From contig JAJKFJ010022037.1 of the NCBI GenBank assembly GCA_027382625.1, positions 62,001 to 126,000 of the forward strand: 64,000 bases of DNA. The letters are read 5' to 3'. The stretch comes from Tetmemena sp. SeJ-2015 (Eukaryota > Ciliophora > Spirotrichea > Sporadotrichida > Oxytrichidae). The notes beneath the pieces were generated by a model. The model searched no databases and had not been told where the DNA came from. It saw only the letters and a program-made list of their open reading frames with translations. Each line of letters opens with the position of its first letter. The first letter of the stretch is position 1. Made by a program: the position numbers and the translations under genes. This document shows, piece by piece, positions 1 through 10,962 of the stretch.

Positions 1-132
1 GTAAATAATTTAGATTTATAAATAACTTAATTTTAAGCTTGATACTTTATTGTAATTGTGGATTTCTCCTTAAGTCGTGAGAGATAATGATCTAAAAATT
101 AAGAAAGTATTTTATAATAATTAAAGTTGAAT

Positions 133-3100
133 ATGCTGAACTCCTACACCCCAACTGAATCTCAGGGTCGTTACGATAGCCACTCGGGCGGCCACTCTCA
201 CTGGGTTGACGACTTGCCAAGGGTGGCTTCGGCTATAACTTCCATCTACAGGAACGACTATTTCTCTTCTCAAAATTTATAAATGATATACTTTTTAACT
301 TTTGCTTCTCATTCGACCTGATAGACCTCAATACTTTCTACAACCACTTGATCTACTGCATCTTCTTGGTAATAGACTTCATCTTCATCGCCTACTGGCC
401 ACTCAATTAGATCTACCAAAACCAGACTCTTCAGAAAATTGACCCCTCAAAGATCACGCAAAATTCAGCAGGCGGCTCTAATCTTTCGAACGCCATTTAC
501 TCGGTCAATATGGCCTACGTATTTTATTTATGTTTTAGTCAATAACTACAAGAAGAATTTCGATGGAGAGAATACCGACGATTTCGTGCCTCAGTTGGTA
601 TCATACTTGGGCGTGAACTACTTCCTGGATGAAATGGACTATGCGGCTTATTAGGACTTGCAATACTATGTCAACCACGTCATAGTAGTTATAATTGCAC
701 TCTTCCTCCTTATGATATTCTCCAGGGAGCTTGGTACCATCAATCTCTCGAGCCATAGGAAGATAATCACAAAGTTCTTCTCATTCATCATAGTTACACT
801 CGCTCGCACTTTACAAATACCAGTCATAACCTTCATAACGCAAATCTACGCTTGCCGTAACGACACCGTATCAATAGAAAAGGGCTATTACTACGCCAGT
901 GGCTATTGTTTCACTGGGAGCCACTTCTAACTCACCATCTACACATCTATAGTGATGGTGATTTACTATGCACTCGTATTTTACTTCCAGTATTTCCTAA
1001 CCCTTTCCTACCCTCATGAGAAGATCCCTTGGGCTTGCCTTCCTACCAAAATTCCACTTATGATAGAATTCCTCAAGTTAGCTATAGTATTCTGTTACTA
1101 AGAGACCAATATCCCCCAAAATTTTTATCATCATTAAAAGTCTTATTATAAATGCGTTGAGCTACATGAATATCGTTTTTGCCTTTGCTTGGCTGGGCAT
1201 TCTCTATAAGAGATTGTATCACGTCCTGATCTTCCACACTATGGTGTACCTAATCACTATATGCGGAGAGGCCTGTATGTTCATTATCTTCGGCTTCGCT
1301 GCGATGAGAGACTTTATCGACATGGATCGAAACTTCATCCTGCACATAGTCATCTTCATCACATGTCAAATAAAATTTCAATCTTTTCACACTTTATTTT
1401 CGACTTATTTTGTCTGTTCTTCTCAATAACTGCAGTAGTCTTGAGAGACCGAATCAGGTACTAGTTCTTGTCTAGAGTGGACTTTGCTCTCTATGAGAAG
1501 GACTTCGACGCTCTGATTATGATGTTCACTTTACACGAGTTGATAGAGCGATCTTCCTATGACGATACCCAAGACTTCATTCTAAGAGGCTTCATCGAAC
1601 GCCATATAGAGATATGTGAGTACCCATCCTGCTCATGCATAAAGTTCTACCAGATCTGCAATCAAACCTATAGACTTGAACTTGCGCAGATGTCTCCCTT
1701 CTCCAAGAACTATGACTCTAGGACCATGAATGAGAACACTACTAACATCCAAACCACAAATCCCACCTACACTTAAAGAGACCAGCAGTCAGATGGCGAT
1801 GAGCTGTCCACTCTAAAAGTGTTCTATGGCGGCAAGAAGAGCCAGAAGAAGCAGAACAAGAGCAAGGGAAAGTTCTTGAAGAAGTTCCTTGTCGACAACA
1901 TTAACGTGTTCCTGGACGCTTTTCCCAACTCAGTGAAGCTGCACATCATGGCTGCGTTCATCTACTTCTCAATCTTCAAGAACTCCTTCAAGAGTCTCTA
2001 TGAGTTGTCCTTCACTAAGTCCATCAAGTCCTCTCTCTAAGATGACTAAACTTTATGAAATATAACATATAATGAAATTATTTGCTCCTAGATGAAATCT
2101 TTTACGAGTGCTTTGTTCTCTCATCATAGATCATCGCCTACTTCTAATCCAGAGCTTCACAGGGTATGTCCAACCAGCCAGTATAGTTTGAGAAGAATGT
2201 CTCCTCCAGCAAGGGATCAAAGAAGAAGACCATGGAATTCAACGCCTCCAACTTCGAAGTGGAGACTGAGATTAAGTCAGTCATCGAGTTTGAGAAGATC
2301 AACATCAAGTTCCAGAAGATGATCGAACAGAGCTCCATCCAGACCAGGGAATTTTGGGAGGAGATCCTTAAGAAGAATATCGACGTCAAGAAGATCTTCG
2401 AACTTGGTGCCAAGATCTACAAGAGCTTCATCGATATCAAGAAGAAGTAAACTCTATTGAGATCTATATATACATTTGAAAATGAGCGATTTTTAATATC
2501 AGCAGTTTATAAGTAGCTGATGCAGATGAACAATAACTACTTGGAGGTTGCTTACCTCTACAAGCTGTTCGTGAGTCTCATCCTAAACTTTGAGATCGAG
2601 GTGGAGGATGCCAAGCTGGAGATCGTGAAGATCATGTAGGCCAAGTCCATGAAGAAGCACAACCTCAAGGCTGAATACAAGAGCATCCAGTTGTTGGACG
2701 AGAACGGCATGATCATCATCTCGGGCAATACTAACAACTTTGCCAAGATCCTGGCTATGAACAACAAGGCAGAGAGAATCTTCGGCTACCTCACCAACGA
2801 GCTTATTTCACAGAAGCTGACGAGACTCATGCCCAACCTCTTCTCAGAGAACCACGAGGACTTCATTCTCAATTTTGTGAATGGAACAGGAAGATCAACA
2901 AGGAGAATCATAACTTCAAGTTTATTTACTCTAATTATCTTATTCTTCGTGTGGGGAAAGCACAAGACAGGTTTCGTGGTCCCTCTGATCATGGACATAA
3001 ATGCCTATGTGAACTTCGAGTTCAACTTTTGCTTCATCGCCTTCCTCAAACGTTCCGTGCTTCTCGAGTTCAAACCCATGCGAGAGCTGCTGGAATACTA

Positions 3101-6100
3101 GGATGTATTTGTGCTGCATACTAACTCAGCAGGCACTATCATGGACATGACTCAGAACATGCAAGAGTACCTTAACTTCCCGATTCAGGCTCTGCATAAG
3201 GAGATTCATGCAGAGCAGATCTTCAAGAACATTTTCGACGATGAGAACGAGACAGCTTTCATGAGCGGCCGTAAGCTAGAGTTCGATCCTCAACTACTCA
3301 AGAAGATATTGGAGGAGGAAGATATTGATGTGAAGGATGTGGACAGCGATAATGGCACCAACTACAACATGAGTGAGAAGAAATGCACAGCCATCGTTTG
3401 GCTGAAGACTTTCGAGTATGACTATCAGGATGTGAAGCTGCTCTACAAGGAGATTTGGTTTGTGCTTACTGATGACGATGCTAGTTTCCTAGATACCAAG
3501 CAAACTACAGAGTACATGACTGCTCTGGAGATGATGGGCCTAAGGTGAACGTTACTTACACTGATGACAGAGAAGAGATTTGTTCTATTGCATCAGTCTC
3601 CTCTCTTGCAAACTATGACAAGAACAGGAAGAATATTCTCAACAAGCTCTCTGAGATCAAGACCCAGACCATAGATGATTCAAAGCCAAGGCAGATTGAT
3701 CTACTTCAAAAGTCTATCGTAGGAGTATTCCTGGCAGTCATAACTATTTCTCTTGTGCTGCTGATTGTCATAATCGATAGGAACAACGGCTTCTCAACTA
3801 ACATCGACATCATCAAGCAATCCAAGGAGTCAGTTATCTACTTCTCTCACCTCAGAACTCTCATGAGTAGTCTACTCCTCTACAGCAACTCCAAGTTCTC
3901 TTATGCTAATGATCCTCTACTCAGCACTTTCAACTCTTACATTCACATTCAGCTATCACATTCAAATTTATTAAATATTGTTTCAATGATTGTCTAGACG
4001 TCAACTACTGAAATAGAAAACTCTGAGAATATCTCAGTCAAAGATGAACTTCATAGAGTTCTTTTTAAATCTCTTTGCTTTCATTTTATATTCTCATACT
4101 CAGGCTAAACTTTGCAGTACAAAGAGTCGAGCACTTCCAATTTCCTCCAAATTCGCTCAAACTTCTTCATTGAGCGCAAAACCATTTCTCTGATGCAAGG
4201 TATCTAAGAGCTACTAGATGTGTGTATAGACTTAACTGCCAGTGTTGGGAATTATTCAATGGACACCAAGCTCTTGAACTATGACAATACAAATATCACC
4301 TCCTACAAGGGAGCAACCATTACTGATTCAGTGAAGCAACTTTATGACTTCCACATCAACTCTCATGAGTCTCTCTCTAACTATCTCTTCACCATGTCGG
4401 AGTAGTACATCCTAGATGCTGATTAACAGGCTAACAGCAACCAGAACTTGGTCTTAATTCTCACCATAGTGTCTATCACGATCACTTGTCTGACTGCTTT
4501 CATCATCATTCCCATTTTGCACAAGATCGAGCGTTCTAAGGAGAAGGTGCTCATGATTTACACCGAGCTCAAGAAAGAGTAGATTGAATCACTCAACAGG
4601 AATATCAAGGTTTTCTTCATGAAACTCCAGTAAAGTGCAAGTTCCATAGGTGGCTCCCTCCTCTATTAGAACTCTTCCAAGTAATTCAGTGGAAAGCTGG
4701 TCACACGCAAGTTCACTACCATGACTAGCAAGAAGCAAGATGAGGATAAGAATGACTTCGGATTCCTTCTCAGAAGAGCAAACCCTATTGGTGCTGATAA
4801 CGAGATGGAAGATGTTGAAGATCATCTCATTCAAAATTAACATACCTATTTTAGAGAGGAATTTATAAAAATCTATCATCTTGGCCTTGGAGGAGAAATG
4901 AAGAAGCCGAAAAACGGGAAGAATGTAAAGTCACACTTCCCTCTGCTTTTTAATAAGAACGATCCAAATAAAGGAAAGGCTCTCACTGAGAGAGGAGATG
5001 ACGGCTAAGGAGGCAAAACCTAGGGAGGAAAGCAAACTAAGAAGGGAAAGCTCCTCAAAATTGGTAAGAGAACTAAGAATCAACTACCTTCATCAACCAT
5101 GAATAAAGGAGGACTAACTTCTAAATCTTAGTATGAAGAGGAGCAGTCAGAGTATGATAAATCGGCTGATGAGGAGGAACTACACCGCAGAGGTGAAGAT
5201 GAGGATGGAGAGGAAGATGATTCAGACTTAAGTGACAACGCCGAAGAGGACAAGAAGGCAGAGATCCTTTTATCGAAAGAGGAATAAGAAAACGCACTCT
5301 TCAAGCGCCTATTTCAGAATAAAATAAAGCAGATGACTTGCTTGAAACAGGTGAACTACTATATCATGGTTGTGTGCATTTGCCTTTTCATGAATGGCTA
5401 CTTCCTCCTATCTTACTTCTTAGTCACAGATATCTTCAATGAAAGCCAGACTTCGCTTACTATTTTTGATACTGTTGGAAATAGAGGCCCATATCTGGAT
5501 TCGTTGATATCTTTCTACCTTCAAACTCTTATCAGGAATCAAGATCTATATGTGGCTCCCTTAAACCAATCCCTTTTCGATGAAAATAAACAATAGTGGG
5601 TCAACTCTTACGACTACCTCTATCAAGCCACTCAGGAAAATGAAAATGACTACAATTAACTTAGAAAGAGCATGCCTTCTATCATTTCGGATAGCAGCTA
5701 TTTGATAGGTGGTCTTGAGTCTTAAAGCATGTGCGATTGCATCACAATTTTGAACTTTATGTTTTCATTTTTATAATGATTACCTTGTTCAGACAAATTT
5801 GTCGAAAGACTCAGCCACTTTATAAGCAGAGAAGGATGCTTGCTTAAACGTATCTAGCAAGATGCTGTAATTAGGACTCACTCAAACGATCAACACTATC
5901 ATGCAGAACGTTCTCTAAGGTATTCTGCAGTTTAGGAATAATCAATCTCTTAATCAAGTCAAGCAATTAAATCTCTTCACGCTGCTTTATGTGAAGTTCA
6001 AGTATACTATGCATATTAAATTGAGAAGAGTATTGTTGATAGAAATTTGAATTTACCTGAACCCAGTGGATCTGAATTTGCTAACTTCAGTAGAGCAGTC

Positions 6101-6317
6101 AATCAAGAGCTATTTCTAGACTTAGCAAAAGACGTATGTGATTATATTCTCCGTGTTCGTGGCTATCATAGTAGTGATGATGATCCTACTTAGTTTCAAT
6201 GGAGTGGAATACCTCTTTAAGAACCTGGTGGCTATTAAATTTATCCTTAACTTTATTCCAGGCCAGTGGCTGCTTGATAACAATGCAGCTGATGATCTTA
6301 AATATATAGATTTCTGA
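133..6317 (+). CDS. PAS-domain multi-pass membrane protein (ciliate 'tiny macrocysts'-like family)
   Basis: The gene opens at ATG 133 and closes at TGA 6315 with TAA/TAG read as Gln; about ten IES-like inserts must be skipped. The N-terminal third holds many hydrophobic helices (about 300-1430). A lysine-rich and helical stretch follows (1800-2640). A PAS domain lies at about 2690-3060, with the typical 'LMPNLFSENHEDFILNFV' and 'TGRST' segments and 'KTGFVVPL' on its last strands. Further helices lie near 3720, 4450, 5360 and 6140, with a Lys/Asp/Glu-rich cytosolic stretch at about 4900-5290. Large PAS proteins with this layout form an expanded family in ciliates and are related to Dictyostelium tiny macrocysts proteins; a sensory or signalling role is inferred from the PAS domain. 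Family assignment is from recognised motifs only, and no ligand can be deduced. Confidence 0.72.
206..216 (+). other. Candidate IES, 8 nt, pointer TTG
   Basis: TTG is repeated at 206-208 and 214-216. Removing 8 nt joins the N-terminal frame (HSHWV) to the frame running into the first membrane helix (AKGGFGYNFHLQERLF). The short pointer makes the exact boundary uncertain. Confidence 0.45.
266..311 (+). other. IES, 39 nt, pointer CTTCTCA
   Basis: The 7-bp direct repeat at 266-272 and 305-311 flanks a strongly AT-rich insert. Excision keeps frame and joins ERLFLFS to FDLIDLNTFYN, giving a continuous hydrophobic helix. Confidence 0.7.
515..549 (+). other. IES of 31 nt (pointer CTAC) or 34-nt intron
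   Basis: CTAC occurs at 515-518 and 546-549; removing 31 nt joins VNMAY to KKNFDGEN in frame. A GT-AG intron at 519-552 would also restore the frame, so the two cannot be separated from sequence alone. Confidence 0.55.
1108..1174 (+). other. IES, 61 nt, pointer AATATC
   Basis: The 6-bp repeats lie at 1108-1113 and 1169-1174. Removing 61 nt corrects a frame change and joins YQETNI to VFAFAWLGILYKR. The insert begins CCCCAAAA, matching one hypotrich telomere unit; this may be chance. Confidence 0.75.
1394..1411 (+). other. IES, 11 nt, pointer TTATTTT
   Basis: TTATTTT is repeated at 1394-1400 and 1405-1411, with only CGAC between. Removing 11 nt converts a frame that ends in TGA into SFHTLFCLFFSITAVVL, a continuous membrane helix. 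Confidence 0.75.
2040..2095 (+). other. IES, 50 nt, pointer AGATGA
   Basis: Repeats lie at 2040-2045 and 2090-2095 around an AT-rich insert that contains TGA in the reading frame. Excision joins KSSLQDE to IFYECFVLSSQ in frame. Confidence 0.75.
2445..2515 (+). other. Probable IES, 66 nt, pointer AAGTA
   Basis: AAGTA at 2445-2449 and 2511-2515 flanks an AT-rich stretch whose length is a multiple of three. Removal joins FIDIKKK to QLMQMNNNYLEV. Frame is open either way, so support comes from composition and the repeat only. Confidence 0.45.
2922..2944 (+). other. Probable IES, 18 nt, pointer TTATT
   Basis: Located inside the PAS domain. Repeats are at 2922-2926 and 2940-2944. Removal gives ITSSLFFVWGKHKTGF, which fits the usual spacing of PAS strands; retained, it adds six hydrophobic residues. 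Confidence 0.5.
6044..6054 (+). other. Minimal IES, 6 nt, pointer AATTT
   Basis: AATTT-G-AATTT at 6044-6054 places a TGA stop in an otherwise continuous frame. Removing 6 nt gives LLIEIYLNPVDL and removes the stop. Only one base is unique to the insert. Confidence 0.6.
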
Positions 6318-6507
6318 ATAAGTAGAAGCAGAATCACTTACTACTTTGATTTAATTATTTAATATTAATTTCATTTTAGCATTTTAATAATCTCCATTCG
6401 ATTGCCATTATCAGCCGATAAATGTTTCAATTTAATTTTTTTCATGAGATGAAGGAATGAATGAATTTGTCAGATGAGTGTTAAACTTAATCAATTACAA
6501 ATTTAAA

Positions 6508-8955
6508 ATGAACGATAAAAGCTCTTCGTCTAAGAACATATTCACTCACTTGAATCAGAGTCAGCAAAATCCATTCTCATATTCTAGCCTTCAAGATAAA
6601 CGGTAAAGCTTTATTGCATCATAAGAAGAGATGAAAGAGAGAGACACTCAGATCAAAGACTAAAGAAAAAGCAATAAAGGTATGTAGTTAATACACACTT
6701 TTCTATCATGATAATTCAAATTTCTTTTCATAAAACATATACAGCTTTTACTACTTTAGATAAGGAGCAAGCATATTTCAGCAAAGGCACCTAAGAGTAA
6801 ACTACTCACTCTGCTTCAAAAAATGGTTTCAATCCATTTGCAAACTTCTACTCAAATTAGCAATCTGCAACCCATTTCATTCAAGGAATGAATTTCAAAT
6901 GAAGGGGAGCTAAAACGAAGCCAATTCCGCAATAGACAGTGGCAAGACTGGATAATCTTCATAGGATTTCTCCTCTCAGTTCTTTGAGAAGCGTCAAAAG
7001 TAAACAAGGACTGAATCCCTCCCCTCCAATCAGTACTCCTCCTTCAATGCTAGCCAAAGTGCTAATTAATTTTTAATCCCTTTCTCACTCAGAAATCTAG
7101 GCCCAGCGATAACCCATTCCTCTAATCTTCACGCTAAGGATCGACCAACCAATACTAATCTTCAAAGGGTCGAATGATGACATCAGATTCCTCTTGCTAA
7201 GTCTATGAGGAAGAAGAAAAGTTTCCACCAGGTGATACTAACCACAGTTCTGAAAACACAAATCCGAACTATGGCACTCGTCATTCTACTACCTTTAATG
7301 GGAATTCAAATAAAAGAAATGAAGCTGCAGAGGTTTAAGATGACAGAATGAATCCATAGATAGCTAGTATTGCTCCTCCTTAGTTTGATCTCATGAGTTT
7401 GCTCAAGGATTATAATGCCTAGACTTTGGAGACTATAAAGTAATGCACTAGTGCTCCATTGTCCGCAATCACTAAGCAAATTGCAAGTGTAAAGCCTAAT
7501 CTAGAGCATAGCATCAAATAAAAACAAGAGATACTCAAGCAAAAATAACAACTATTTACAATTCATGTAAAAAAAGATGGTAAGCTTTTTAATTACATTT
7601 ATTATTCAGTAATCTAATCTCGAGAAGAGAAAAGCTTTTCTTGAAAATCAACTACTTTAGAAAAAGATCCTACTAGAGAGAGTAATGGCCGAAAAAGTAG
7701 AGCAAAGAGGGCTTTTATAAGATCTAACTCTCAAAGAGCAAACACTTTCTTAGGATTTTCAAGCAAAATAGGAGGAGTCAAAGAGTTTGAAAGAAACTCA
7801 GGCAGAGATGCAGGCTCGTATTTAGTAACTCAGAGAGCGGAAGGAGGATATGGAAAAGTTTAATTAAATCTTAATCAAACAAAGAATGTATTAAGGACGA
7901 GATTAGCTTTGATGGACGAGAGAGCCACTGAATCATATCCCTTGCTATAGAGGGAGTTTATGAACCAGTACTTGATATTAAAAGGAAATGTCAGAGTTTT
8001 CGTCAGACTCAGACCTATACTTCCTCAAGATTTCAAAGCCTATCAAGGATCTCAAGAAAGTTTTAACCTTCTCAGCTATCAAATTTCAATTCTTAATAGA
8101 AACTAGATCAGGGTTTTGGAAGGTCAAAGAGAAATTGCCTACAACTTTGATCAAGTTTTTGGTTCATAAACTAGTCAGAATGACTTCTATGAGGATGTTC
8201 AGCCTTTGATCTAGAGTTTTCTTGATGGGAATAACGTAATCATTTTTGCCTATGGTCAAACTGGCAGTGGTAAAACCTTCACTATGGGCACTGAGGCCTC
8301 CAAGTAAACTACTCAAGAAAAGATTGGAATAATTCCTAGAGCGATCGACTAAATTCTGCTCTATCTATCTCAGCACTATTAGGAATAGCTCCCTGATGTT
8401 AAACTCTCCTTTCAGGAAATCTATAATGATGTGGTGAGGGACTTAATGAACAAGAATAACACCCTGAATCAAATAAGCTAGAGTAGCAAGTATGAGCCAG
8501 ATCAAATTACAGCTAAGAGCAAGGAGCACATCTTTTAGCTTTTGAAAATTGCTGAGAGTAATAGAGTTGTGGCAGAAACTATGTGCAATGAGAGATCTTC
8601 TAGAAGTCACCTGCTTTTCCAGATCAAGATTTTCTAAAGCACTCTTTGCTTGATAGATCTAGCTGGCTCTGAAAGATTGAACACTACTCAAGTAGAAGGC
8701 ATGCAGAAGAAAGAGACACTGGCTATCAATAAGAGTCTAAGTGCTTTGTCTGATGTGATATCTGCGCTCAAAGAGAGAAAGACTGGAAGTCATGTGCCCT
8801 ACAGGAATTCTAAACTCACCTATGTTTTGTAGAACTATATGGGCAGTGAGAACTCAAAGACGCTCATGATAGTTAACTTGAACCCCATCTCCATCAATGA
8901 AAGCATTTCTTCTCTCCGATTTGCTTCCAATGTAAACTAGTGCTCAGGTCAGTGA
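6508..8955 (+). CDS. Kinesin with C-terminal motor domain (kinesin-14-like)
   Basis: ATG 6508, TGA 8953-8955. The N-terminal part is Gln/Ser/Asn-rich with NPF motifs (to about 7570). A helical Glu/Lys/Gln coiled coil follows (7610-7970). The motor starts at [11 protein letters not shown] (about 7985) and runs to the end. The P-loop GQTGSGKT is near 8253, switch I NERSSRSH near 8587, and switch [10 protein letters not shown] at 8650. A motor at the C-terminus directly after a coiled coil is the kinesin-14 arrangement, normally minus-end-directed and involved in spindle or microtubule organisation; direction is inferred from family. Introns lie at 6680-6744 (GTATGT...ACAG) and 7580-7609. Three 11-nt IESs sit upstream of the motor; the motor itself is uninterrupted. 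The motor is slightly short between RDLMN and the switch I region. Confidence 0.92.
6887..6903 (+). other. IES, 11 nt, pointer AATGAA
   Basis: AATGAA at 6887-6892 and 6898-6903 with TTTCA between. Excision turns GMNFK-stop into FIQGMKGSQNEANSA, restoring the kinesin frame. Confidence 0.8.
7063..7077 (+). other. IES, 11 nt, pointer TAAT
   Basis: TAAT at 7063-7066 and 7074-7077. Removing 11 nt joins NASQSAN to [16 protein letters not shown], restoring the frame that leads to the coiled coil and recreating the local NPF motif. Confidence 0.78.
7860..7875 (+). other. IES, 11 nt, pointer TTAAT
   Basis: TTAAT at 7860-7864 and 7871-7875. Removing 11 nt joins the coiled coil (KEDMEKFN) to [15 protein letters not shown] and on into the motor in one frame. 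Confidence 0.8.
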
Positions 8956-9142
8956 CATCGAAAAACCTTTCATTTATTTGAAATGTTCATATATTTTGAA
9001 TTTATTTGCTCCTCACTAATATCTAATTCTAGGATTGATAAAAAATATTTGTGAATAGATAAAATCTTGGAGTAGTAGTAGTAGTAGTGTAGTTATGCTA
9101 TTAATTATTGAATCCTTCGAAAAGTTTAATTTGATAATTAAA

Positions 9143-10932
9143 ATGTCTCAAAGGGAGAAGTCCTGGCTAGATTAGGATAAAGCTAACGCTTCTTAAAAAG
9201 AAGATCAAAAGATATAGCTACAATTTATATTTTAAGCACTAGTACAATCGAACATTCTAAAACTTTACTAAACTCGTTGGATAAATAATTATATCTTATT
9301 AAATGTATTAGAAATTAAAAGTTTAGATTTCTAATCAGGATAAAACCTTATTTTGCATTCTTTTCTTATATAAACACTTGTTTATTTTTTAGACCAGATT
9401 ATGTATATTTTGATTCTAAATTTTAAATACTGCTTTATATTATGGATAAAAACCGTCTGCAAATACTAAGACATGAATTTATTCTTATTTTACTAAGAGC
9501 CTTTAAAAGAGTTAGGACTTTAAGAGTTCGTCCTTCTTAGGTAAAAACCTGTCTGAATTTCTGAAGGACTCGGAGGTTCCCACAAATAAAAAAGCCATAA
9601 TTAAATAATAACCCAAGTTGAGAAATCAGCAAAGAGAAACGGCAGAGGAGGAAGAAAGGAAACTGAGGGCGTGGAGACTGAAGAGCAGATTCACTAAATA
9701 TCTTTAGACAACAATGATTAGACGCGCAACAGCTAAATAGAGGAGAACGCTGGCCTTATGTTCTCAGACACCTTGTAAGACAATCTTATCAATAAGATCA
9801 ATTTTGATGATAATTCAAAATCTGCCAGACTCATTCAAGCTCACAGGGATAAGAAAATAAATAAACTCATTAATCAAAATTAAATTACTAATATTAATGT
9901 CAAATTTAAAAGATTAGATTCAATGAAATTATTCAATTGAATTTAAAGAATTCAATATAAAAATATTATAAGGATCACGAGATAAGTAAATAGAAAACTG
10001 GAGGGTCCACTAAATTCCTTAACTTAAAACTATGGAAAGCCAGCGATCAGTCCTCATACCATCGCTTTTTGGAGAATCAATTTTAAATTATAATAAATTA
10101 TTGAGATAAGCCAAACTAAAATGTGAAAGTGAATTAGCGATTAAAGGTCAAAACGAAGAGGATTAGTTATAAGAGGAAGAGGATAAGTCTGGAGATTTCT
10201 CCAGGATAATAGCTGCTGAAAATTTTTCCGATAATGAACAATCTATATTTAGCAATAAATAGTCTAGAACGCACCAAAGGAAAATTAATGAGCCCTATCC
10301 TCAGAGCTCAAAATAAATTCACAAGAATTCTTGGTTCGAAGAAAATGATTCATATATTTGTAATGGAATGTTAAACTTATTTCTCTATTAAGAAAGTTAG
10401 AAGAATCTCTAAGTGAGAGAGGCGTATGGAGATGATTAAGAGGAAGTGAGAGCTTAAGATGAAGAAGATGATCTAGACTTTTAAAGATTGCAGACTGGGT
10501 CCAGTCCAAATAAGATGAAACCATAAAGCTTGCAAAAGATGCGACACTCTTCAAATGACAAATCTTCCAATAAAAAGGCCAAAAGTGGAGAGAGCTAGAT
10601 TATTATTAACAAATAATTCCAGGAAGCGATTGAGCAAGCTTAAATAGATTTTTGAATTTGCAATTAAAGCTTATGGATAGTAGGTAAAGCCAATCATAGA
10701 CCATATGAATAGCTACAGAGGCTTTAATGAATAAACGGTTCAATCTCTTGCTTAAAAAGATGCCACAATTGGTCTTTGCTTGTCTAAGAATTTCAGCTCA
10801 ACTTTCCAAACTCAGATTATGCAAACAACTTTAATGCCAAAAACTTAGAATCAAAATTTATCCTTAGCAGCTCAAAGTCAAGCATAGCAGAGCTATGGCA
10901 TCTCTGTTGATCAATTCAAGTTAAACTATTGA
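9143..10932 (+). CDS. Unrecognised charged, Gln-rich protein, IES-interrupted
   Basis: I do not recognise this gene. A likely start is ATG 9143 (MSQREKSWLDQDK) and the stop is TGA 10930. Coding-like blocks are 9143-9330, 9520-9940 (NLSEFLKDSEVPTNKK, then acidic and Gln-rich), 9975-10080 (TKFLNLKLWKASDQS), 10100-10640 (long Glu/Asp/Ser-rich) and 10674-10932 (ending SYGISVDQFKLNY). The blocks change frame, and AT-rich gaps between them probably hold further IESs. One IES with pointer AGCTTA is clear at 10637-10673. No domain or membrane segment is seen; composition suggests a nuclear or largely disordered protein. The 5' block to 9330 could belong to a separate gene. Confidence 0.5.
10637..10673 (+). 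other. IES, 31 nt, pointer AGCTTA
   Basis: AGCTTA at 10637-10642 and 10668-10673. Removing 31 nt replaces a TGA-terminated frame by EAIEQAYGQQVKPIIDHM, continuous to the stop at 10930. Confidence 0.8.
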
Positions 10933-10962
10933 ATAAATTAAGCTTAAAATTTATTCTCTATT

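Noticed and set aside
128..204. Repeat GCCACTC (about 169-187) as a pointer
   Set aside because: The 12-nt spacing does not correct the frame change in this region, and the sequence between is GC-rich and in frame.
3536..3552. 8-nt IES with pointer GG in the PAS-protein gene
   Set aside because: Removal would restore frame (MMVNVTYTDD), but a 2-bp repeat is too common to support a boundary; only the frame change itself is certain.
9067..9090. TAG trinucleotide run after the kinesin stop
   Set aside because: A short simple repeat in non-coding DNA with no further structure.
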